DNA of 64,000 nucleotides from NCBI RefSeq assembly GCF_000247815.1, contig NC_021677.1:40057717-40121716 (forward strand), read 5' to 3'. Position 1 is the stretch's first letter, and the number at the start of each line of letters is the position of its first letter. Shown here piece by piece: positions 57,376 through 64,000 of the stretch. The translations under genes were made by a program, and so were the position numbers. The notes below the pieces were generated by a model. The model saw nothing but the letters and a program-made list of their open reading frames with translations, did not search any database and was not told where the DNA came from. The DNA is from Ficedula albicollis. Lineage: Eukaryota > Chordata > Aves > Passeriformes > Muscicapidae.

Positions 57376-60300
57376 CTGCAGAAACAGTGATGGTCTAATA
57401 CCAGAAATGGTTTTCCCTATGCATATGAAAGAGGGTACAGTCATAGGAATTCAGAGAGAGAAGCCACAATGCTTAATAAGAGCAGTGAAGTCGATTTAAT
57501 TTTTCCTACAATAGATTATGGAAACTGGAATGCATTCATGAACAAGGAAAATATTTTTAGTCACAGAAAAGAGCTGTACTGCATTGTTTTTATCACCTGT
57601 GAACATCAGATTCTTCTCCCAGCAAGTCAGTGGCGTCTTTCCCTTTTTTCCTTACAAATTCTTCACTCAGGCCAACCTGCTGGAGGGTGCGTCTGTAGCG
57701 ACACTCTGCTCCTTGACGAGCACCATGCTGTGAAATCGAAACTTAAACAGTAAGAACTGGGGATTCCCCATAACAGTCAACTTGTTTTGAAGTGCACATC
57801 TGATGCTCCTAATGGGGACAAGAGGACAACACAACCTTCTGTCCAAAATTTCTGTAATCCCTACAGTACAGTACCAAAACTGAACTGAAGCAGGACAATG
57901 TCTAACATCTTTCAAACCCAGAGCTCACATTTTTCTGCTTCAGTTCTTTTTTTTCTTCCTTCTTCTGTTTTCCTCTTCCTACTACATTCCAGTCTTACCA
58001 GTCTTGTGTCTGAATCCTAACTCTCACACTCAAATAAAAAATGTGCAAAAAGAGAGTTGTGTGAAATCCTGTAAGCACATTTGCTTGCAAGTGGTAAGAA
58101 CTAACAGTGAAGTTAATAAATGGAGAGTGCCTGTGAAATAGCTTCGTATCAGCTCAATTAGAAAACAAGCATCTTGGGTCCTATATCCTCACTGCCTCCA
58201 AATGAACCTTGCAAATTAATGTAGTCTGAGATGAGGGTTTTCCAGAGGGACTGGCCAGTCCCTAAAGATTAAGGCATTCTGTATGGAAGGATAGAAGCCT
58301 AGTATCAACATGAGTGAATGCTATTGATAACGGTGAATTCTTACCAATCTGGTACATGCAAATATTGCCAGTGTTTATCACTGTATGTGTGATCTCAATG
58401 TGTGTTCTCTGCCTCCATTATCAGAACAGAAAGCCTGATCCAGGAGGGTACTTTCTGTTGAGACATTTTAAATCAGCATATTGTCAATGTATTGTCACTG
58501 TCTCTTACCAGCTGTAGTTCCTGCAAGGACAGGGAACTGAAAGAGAAAACTCGTGGAAAAAAGATACAGTACAGATTTTATCTACACCTCAGGTGCAGTG
58601 GAGATTTGTACCTGGTACTGAGTGATGGGTGAGATGTGCTGAATGCAGCCCCAGATTGCAAAGCCTACAGGTGATAAAAGCGACGTAACCGTCATTAATG
58701 TTCTTCCGTAGCAGTAGAGGTAAAAAGTGCTTAACTGGAGAGGGTTTTAAGGAAAAGTTTTGCATCTCTAGACTGTAGTCTATGGTATTCAGGTGCAGAA
58801 TAGGTATATATTTAATTTCTGGTGTGATAAGGCTTGATTTTGATCAAATAAATATATTTAATTTCTGGTGTGATAAGGCTTGATTTTGATCAGGCCATAT
58901 ACTGTGATTGCAATACGTACTAGGAACTGGCAAGCTCCAAGAAATAAGCCTGAATGTTTTTTTTCAAGTGGTAGGAAGGAATTTAAAGTATATTTTGGTG
59001 GCTTTTCCATGTGTTGAGTGCAGTCCAGAGATTATGCAACCATTGGTACTTTCTTATCCATGAATTAATTTGAGGCTAGATTTCTTAATGCCTGACTTCA
59101 ATGAAAGACAATTTATCCTATTGCCCAGAAACACTCAGGGACTTTGACCAGTTACCTTTGTGACCTGTTCGAAGAGGAATGGTCTGTTCTTGACTCGCAG
59201 CTGCATTTCTTCCAGTTCTTTTCTGTATTCTTTTGTTCTGTCTTGCATATTTTGCCTGAAATGGAAAAATTGCCTGTCTACTATAGGTTCTCTCTCACTG
59301 TAGCTGATCGGGAATGATAAGTTCTCAGTGAGTGTTTCATTCTTTAAATTACTTTGGTAATTCTACTGATTCTGAATGCTGGGGAAAAAAACCCTATTGC
59401 TGACCAATTATGGACTCGGGAATGATAAGTTCTCAGTGAGTGTTTAATTCTTTAAATTACTTTGGTAATTCTCCTGATTCTGAATGCCGGGGAAAAAAAC
59501 CCTATTGCTGACCAATTATGGACCTATTAGCAAAGCTCTTGACTGCAAGCAAGGAAACAGTGCTTACATTTTTAGAAAATTCTGTCTCTTATGTATTCTT
59601 TACCAAGTTACATGTTACAGTGGACTGGCTTGTACAAATTAGTTTCTACGAATGTTAGTCTAAAGGAAACGGTTCTGTATGAAAGGAAAAGCACGGAATT
59701 GTCAAGATATCCAAGTGAACGTGGAATGAATATAACAGCCAAAAAAGGCTAGGCTAGGAGTGTTTTAATGAATGTCCTAATGAATGATCTGATGATCCTT
59801 AGTAGAGCAGTTATTTTTGTGCATGGTAGCATACTGACCTGATCTGTTTTGACTTCTCCTTTTGTGTTTCCTCCAGACTTTTATGAGGATCCAGTGCTTT
59901 TGCTCGGCTGTTCAGAGACTTTTGCATAGCTTGGCATTTCATTTTCTGTTTCTCCAGCCAATAAATTCCTTCTTTGTCCCCTTCCTTTTTGCTATCTTGG
60001 GCATATCTACATAGAAAAAAGTTACTGATGAACCCACCTGGAGTGCCAGACCACATGCTAGCTGGGAATTTCCCTTTTTAGTCCTCTAAGCTAAAAAAGC
60101 AACATTTCAGCAATACAAATGTGCAGTTTCCAAAGCAACGGGGATACAGAGCAAGACTTAGCAAAGAAAGAAGACAGAGAAACATTTAGGAAATGTATTA
60201 GTTGATGTGATGAGGGAAAACACTGGTGTTTTTCCCTCCATACTGGGCAGTAGTTGTACGGTCTTGTAGACAAACTTTTCTACCTACCTAATAGCTGATT

Positions 60301-63300
60301 CCCTCTTTCTAGTTGCATCTGTAATATGCACAGGAAGGGTGTTGGAAGAGAGGGAGGAAAGTCCAGGCAGAGAGTGACTTTTTTGCACTGAAACCTTGGA
60401 AAGCTTCTGAGAATCCTGAAAGAAATGAAACTTCATTCAGTGTATTTGTTCACAGGCAGCTGCTAGTACAGAATCTCCTCTGTTATTTGCCTACCAAAGA
60501 GAACAGCTGGGGTATGAGAATGCACTCATTCTTCTCTCTTCCATCACCAGAGATTTACGTGTGGATGGGCTGAGGGACAAGGGGAAGGAGATATGATTAG
60601 AGCTATGAAAGGGTGACTGAGCCTTAGCTGTCATAGCTCATCCCTTTGTGTAGAATTTTGTTCTCTTGTTTGGCCTAGAATTCTGCACTACTCTCAATAT
60701 AAGGGCAGAGGTCACAGGATGTTAATCATAATGAAAGTTATTAATTATTATTAATAATTAAGTGCTATAAACTTGAGAAGTTGGGATCTCGATAGGAGAA
60801 AGCAGTACCACAGAAATATCCAGGTATCTCACCTTTATCTTTTCATTAGCCTGCCTCTGCCTGGCATGGAGATTGGAGGTTCTTAGCTTGAATGGTTTAT
60901 TACGAGTTGGCTCTTTGATTTCTTGTCTCCTTGCTGTTTTCCTCTGAAATGCCCAGTACAGTTCTTCAAAATCTGGTATTGTTGGATTAATCCTTGGTTT
61001 GAAGCTGAAACTTCTGTCCTGTAAGAAGCCAAGTCTTTCCTGCTTAGTTCTGGTGGCAGTTCGGGACTGAGGCTCCCTCCGACAGTTGCTGGTATCTATA
61101 GGAGCTACGGAGCTCTTGAGCAAGTCCTTTGCTCTCATTTGAATACGGATTTCCCTGTAGAGTTCAGCTTCTAAAGGATCAAAAGGAAAGTAGTAAGAAG
61201 AGTAGGAGTGACATAAAAGGCTGTGAAATTGCCACTGCTCAAATCTAAACTTTCCATTTTAATGGCAGCTAAACATATAGGAGAGACCAAACATCCTGTA
61301 TTCTCCTTCCCCCCTTTTTTCAGCCCCTTTCTCCTCTGCTCCCAGGGAAAGATAATTCAAAGATACCAGTAAAACCATGGCAGGGTGTCTTTCTTAGGCA
61401 TTAATTTCGAGATATCTCTTCTACTTACTGGAGCAATAACTGAACAGGACTTCTCATATTCTTAGGGGTACCAGGTAACTTGTGCCCTCTGTCTCCTTTG
61501 TCTTGCAGAAGTGTTAATCTTCCATACTAGTCCCATACTTTTTATATGGGACTTACAGCCATGTTGACTGTGTGGTACAAATGAGTAGTTCAAGTATACT
61601 TGTAACAGATGATGGCTTTTCTATGTAATCTCCAGCAGTAGTATTCTATATAGGAAAAGCTTTTAAGTAAGGAACATTTGATGGATAGATCACCTTTTGT
61701 GACTTTTGTGACAAACTTTCCATATATGTTTCAGATTATACCACCAAACTGAAGTTCTACCCTGTGCAGCACTAAATATTTGTTAAAATACAGACAGTTG
61801 GCTGGGGGTTGGTTTTTTGCTTTTAGGGAAAAAAATCAATACTGCTGTTTCAAAATAAGATGGCTTTGAGTCATTTTATAGGTACTCATTGCCTGAAGTA
61901 CGAAATGTTCATTTCCCCTCCCTTCTCATATGCCAGATAGAAATAGAACAGTAGTTTGTCCTTTGTTGCCTTTAACCTTTCTAATCTATTTAGGTTAGTA
62001 CACCCCAACAGAATGTTTTCTGATGAAAACTGATGTGTCCTCAAGAAGAAATCACTGGGAAACAGTAAAAAATCAGAAAAGGATGAGAAAAGCCATGAGA
62101 ATTATTAAGGACCGGCTTAGTTCCCACATTCAAGCGTGAAATCTGAATTGCTTACTTCAAACTTTCAACTGTGGTGGCTTGAGCCATCTGAAAGCAAGCA
62201 AGCGTCAGTAACATTTCCTTGGCTGTTCTTCTGACTAGAATGGTCCTGTCACTTACTTCCCCTGTTTTAGGACTTGAACCAGGGCAAGTGGGAAGGCAAC
62301 TGGAAACATCAGAGAATAGCAGGAGAGATTGGACTACTACACTATCACGCAGAACCAAACTAATTGCCTGATTTAGACTCAGGAAATATTTTTCTCCTCT
62401 CCTAGGGGTTCTGTGCAGAATGGATCACTTGGGGAGGAGTAAAATTGTCAGATCTAAGATACTGCATGGACCTTGGAAACCTATGGCGCTTCATCTCTCT
62501 TCATGTTTGTGCCACAAATCATTTCAGTCCCTTTAGCGTAACCAAAGGTATGGAATCCAGTGCAGGGAAAGATTCCCAAACTGTCATGATCTGCAGCAAA
62601 ATGGGTATGGAAATCTGTCTGAAGAGCTCAATGTGCCCATGTTTTCTGGGGAGTGGAACAGAACTGCTGTTGCTGACACTGACACAAGACTAGTACACTT
62701 AGGGCACTCTACTGCAAGGGTATCTAAACCAAGTGTAATGACCAGTGACACACAGGAGACTCAACAACACCAGGGGACACTGGCCTTAGGCTCCAAGTGA
62801 TGCCCTACAGGCCATGATCTTACCTCCCAGCATGGAGACAGCAAGGGACAGGCAGGGAGGTGCTTTTACAGAAAGAGCCCTGGCATGTTACCTTTGAGTT
62901 TATCTCCAAGAAGTGAGTCATAAGTAGATTTAGGTACTTTTTTACTGGCTTGCTTCTGTTTGGAGCTCTCATTTGGGGTTGCTGCTGCCAGGAATTTTTG
63001 TCTGATAGCTTCTTTCTTTTTCTCTTCCTTCTCCAGAAAACTGAAGGGCCGCTGTGTTGAAAGTAGCAGCTCCTTTCTTTTCTGTGTTGCTGCTTGCCTG
63101 CGAATCTCATTCTGTTCCATTATTTCCTGATAAAGGGGCAGAAACACATGGGCAGGTACAGGCTGTGCCCGGAATTGTTTCTGACATTCAGCTTCATCCT
63201 GGCTTTGCCTTTTGTCTCTCTGTTTGTCTAGTTCAAGAAACATGTATGACTTCATCAACTCAGACTTTTTGCGAGCTTCCCGCAGAGTCATTTGGAAAGG

Positions 63301-64000
63301 CTGAGGGATGGTGATGGAAGGAATCCAGGGAGATGAAGCACTTTTTGGCCTCAAGTGGCACTTAGGAAACAAGTGAGGCTTTTGCTGATCCCAGGTACTG
63401 TCTGAGGTGAGGTCGGTCAAAGAACTGGACTGCCTTATGTTACCAGATGTATGACTAAGACAAAGACATTATGAAGGGGAAATAAGTGAAATTATTAAAA
63501 AACAGAATTAAAAGAAGGGAGACTCTATAGATTAAGAGAAAGACACCATAGGCTGAGCTGGTTGTTAAAAGACAGGCCTAGGGTTTGCCATTCTCAGGCT
63601 CCATATTTCGCTTTGCTACCAAAGTTTGTGAGCAGAGCTTTGCTTGTTTTGTTTTCCATGTATAAAATGGAAATGAGGCCTACTTAGCTTTGTCATGCAA
63701 TTTATTATGCTGCTAGCACTCTATTGCCAGAAAGGCCTCAAGCAAACCGTAAAGTTCCAACTTCAGGGTTTTATTTTGCTAATAGCTACTCAACATAACA
63801 GCCAAATGCAGGAGAGGCAATCAGGCACACAAACCTAACAAACAGTATTAAACACTAGCATTCCTGGGATGCTGATGGGAATGTCATTACAAGAAACTGC
63901 TTTAGTGTGATGTTTGAGAGGTTCGGCTAGAAACTTTGTACCTGAGAAGACAACCATATTATTGGCAATAAGAAAAAAAACCCACCTGAGACTATCCTGG
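57285..64000 (-). CDS. FAM161B: FAM161B, UPF0564-family microtubule/centrosomal protein (5' end outside window)
   Basis: Exons in transcript order are 64000-63986 (end of an exon), 63454-62892, 61170-60833, 60415-60288, 60006-59839, 59255-59156, 57727-57597 and 57375-57285. All phases agree. Family marks are MTLREARKKSELMKSY, QRPFSFLEKEEKKKEAIR, EAELYREIRIQMRAKDLL, FKPRINPTIPDFEELYWAF, EYRKELEEMQLRVKNRPFLF and VGLSEEFVRKKG. The protein is basic, rich in Lys/Arg/Gln/Glu and predicted to be coiled-coil. FAM161 proteins bind microtubules, and FAM161B interacts with FAM161A. FAM161B rather than FAM161A is chosen from its place next to ZNF410, as on human 14q24. It converges on ZNF410. Confidence 0.9.
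57597..57727 (-). CDS. FAM161B: FAM161B exon, second from last
   Basis: The acceptor TTCGATTTCACAG precedes 57727. It encodes HGARQGAECRYRRTLQQVGL and SEEFVRKKGKDATDLLGEES to DVH, then donor AG|GTGATA. The donor overlaps an in-frame TGA (57595-57593), so unspliced RNA ends at DVHR. Confidence 0.88.
58806..58897. repeat. 46-bp tandem duplication
   Basis: ATATATTTAATTTCTGGTG...GATTTTGATCA starts at 58806 and at 58852 with no mismatch seen. It lies in a FAM161B intron. Confidence 0.92.
59156..59255 (-). CDS. FAM161B: FAM161B exon (RPFLFE motif)
   Basis: The acceptor TTTTTCCATTTCAG precedes 59255 and the donor GTAACT follows 59156. It encodes QNMQDRTKEYRKELEEMQL and RVKNRPFLFEQVTK, the most recognisable FAM161-family block. 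Confidence 0.92.
59308..59523. repeat. 108-bp tandem duplication
   Basis: TCGGGAATGATAAGTTCTC...GACCAATTATGGAC at 59308-59415 is repeated at 59416-59523, with about three substitutions. It ends about 50 bases from the start of the FAM161B exon at 59255, on its upstream (transcript) side. Confidence 0.92.
59839..60006 (-). CDS. FAM161B: FAM161B exon (coiled-coil part)
   Basis: The acceptor TTTTTTCTATGTAG precedes 60006 and the donor GTCAGT follows 59839. It encodes YAQDSKKEGDKEGIYWLEKQ through SLEETQKEKSKQI, Lys/Glu/Gln-rich and helical in character. Confidence 0.9.
60288..60415 (-). CDS. FAM161B: FAM161B exon
   Basis: The acceptor CATTTCTTTCAG precedes 60415 and the donor GTAGGT follows 60288. 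It encodes DSQKLSKVSVQKSHSLPGL through VHITDATRKRESAI, a Ser-rich linker ending in a basic helix. It is too short for a simple long open frame but both junction phases fit. Confidence 0.88.
60833..61170 (-). CDS. FAM161B: FAM161B exon (FKPRINPTIPDF block)
   Basis: The acceptor TTGATCCTTTAG precedes 61170 and the donor GTGAGA follows 60833. It begins EAELYREIRIQMRAKDLL, after a G from the previous exon, and includes LQDRSFSFKPRINPTIPDF and EELYWAFQRKTARRQ. This is the core of the UPF0564 region. Confidence 0.92.
61171..62891 (-). other. FAM161B: FAM161B intron without a recognised exon
   Basis: 1.7 kb. A minus-strand frame at 62152-62358 ends next to a GTAAGC word, but the flanking FAM161B exons already join in phase (G|AA = Glu) and it has no family resemblance. 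Confidence 0.6.
62892..63454 (-). CDS. FAM161B: FAM161B large N-proximal exon
   Basis: The acceptor TTTGTCTTAG precedes 63454 and the donor GTAACA follows 62892. The 563 bases encode HTSGNIRQSSSLTDLTSDS onward, with SITIPQPFQMTLREARKK, QRPFSFLEKEEKKKEAIRQ and ending STYDSLLGDKLK. The exon has no start codon of its own and continues from the exon ending at 63986. Confidence 0.92.
63986..64000 (-). CDS. FAM161B: FAM161B exon, 3' end only (cut by the window edge)
   Basis: Fifteen bases read QDSL plus AG on the minus strand, before donor GTGGGT. The two spare bases and the first T of the next exon make Ser. Support is the donor and the phase only. Confidence 0.5.

Noticed and set aside
62152..62358. 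Minus-strand 68-codon frame as an extra FAM161B exon
   Set aside because: The flanking exons join in phase without it and it does not resemble FAM161 sequence.

Overview
The window is vertebrate nuclear DNA, most likely from a bird. Interrupted genes with GT/AG introns, CpG-rich first exons and AATAAA signals show it is vertebrate. Compact introns, the lack of recognisable mammalian Alu/L1 repeats and the protein sequences suggest a sauropsid; avian origin is my inference. It carries parts of four protein-coding genes: the 3' end of MIA2/CTAGE5 (+, 441-2234), FBXO33 (-, 7978-27294, exon 1 badly damaged), ZNF410 (+, first exon near 33.9 kb, coding 36069-54228, last exon(s) not found) and most of FAM161B (-, 57285 to beyond 64000). 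Exon boundaries were read from splice sites, and reading-frame phases agree across every junction listed.

Layout: MIA2 and FBXO33 converge, with about 3.9 kb of gene-poor DNA between them. FBXO33 and ZNF410 are head-to-head across about 3 kb, each with a CpG-rich start. ZNF410 and FAM161B converge again. MIA2-FBXO33 and ZNF410-FAM161B are known neighbour pairs on human chromosome 14 (14q21 and 14q24), but the two pairs are far apart there. The FBXO33/ZNF410 junction is therefore either a lineage-specific gene order or a scaffolding join.

The genes do not form one pathway. MIA2 acts in ER export of large cargo. FBXO33 is the substrate receptor of an SCF ubiquitin ligase. ZNF410 is a five-finger C2H2 transcription factor, known in mammals for controlling CHD4. 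FAM161B is a microtubule/centrosome-associated coiled-coil protein.

Assembly quality dominates what can be read. There are five pure poly-G blocks (73 to 3293 bp), four of them inside the CpG-rich starts of FBXO33 and ZNF410, plus three N gaps. There is also a striking number of two-copy, near-identical tandem duplications (38 to 1313 bp). The largest duplicates ZNF410 exon 7 (zinc fingers 2 and 3) intact; using both copies would break the reading frame. I found no undescribed biological system. The best leads are the exon 7 duplication, the missing ZNF410 3' end, a possible spliced upstream ORF in ZNF410, and the FBXO33/ZNF410 junction.
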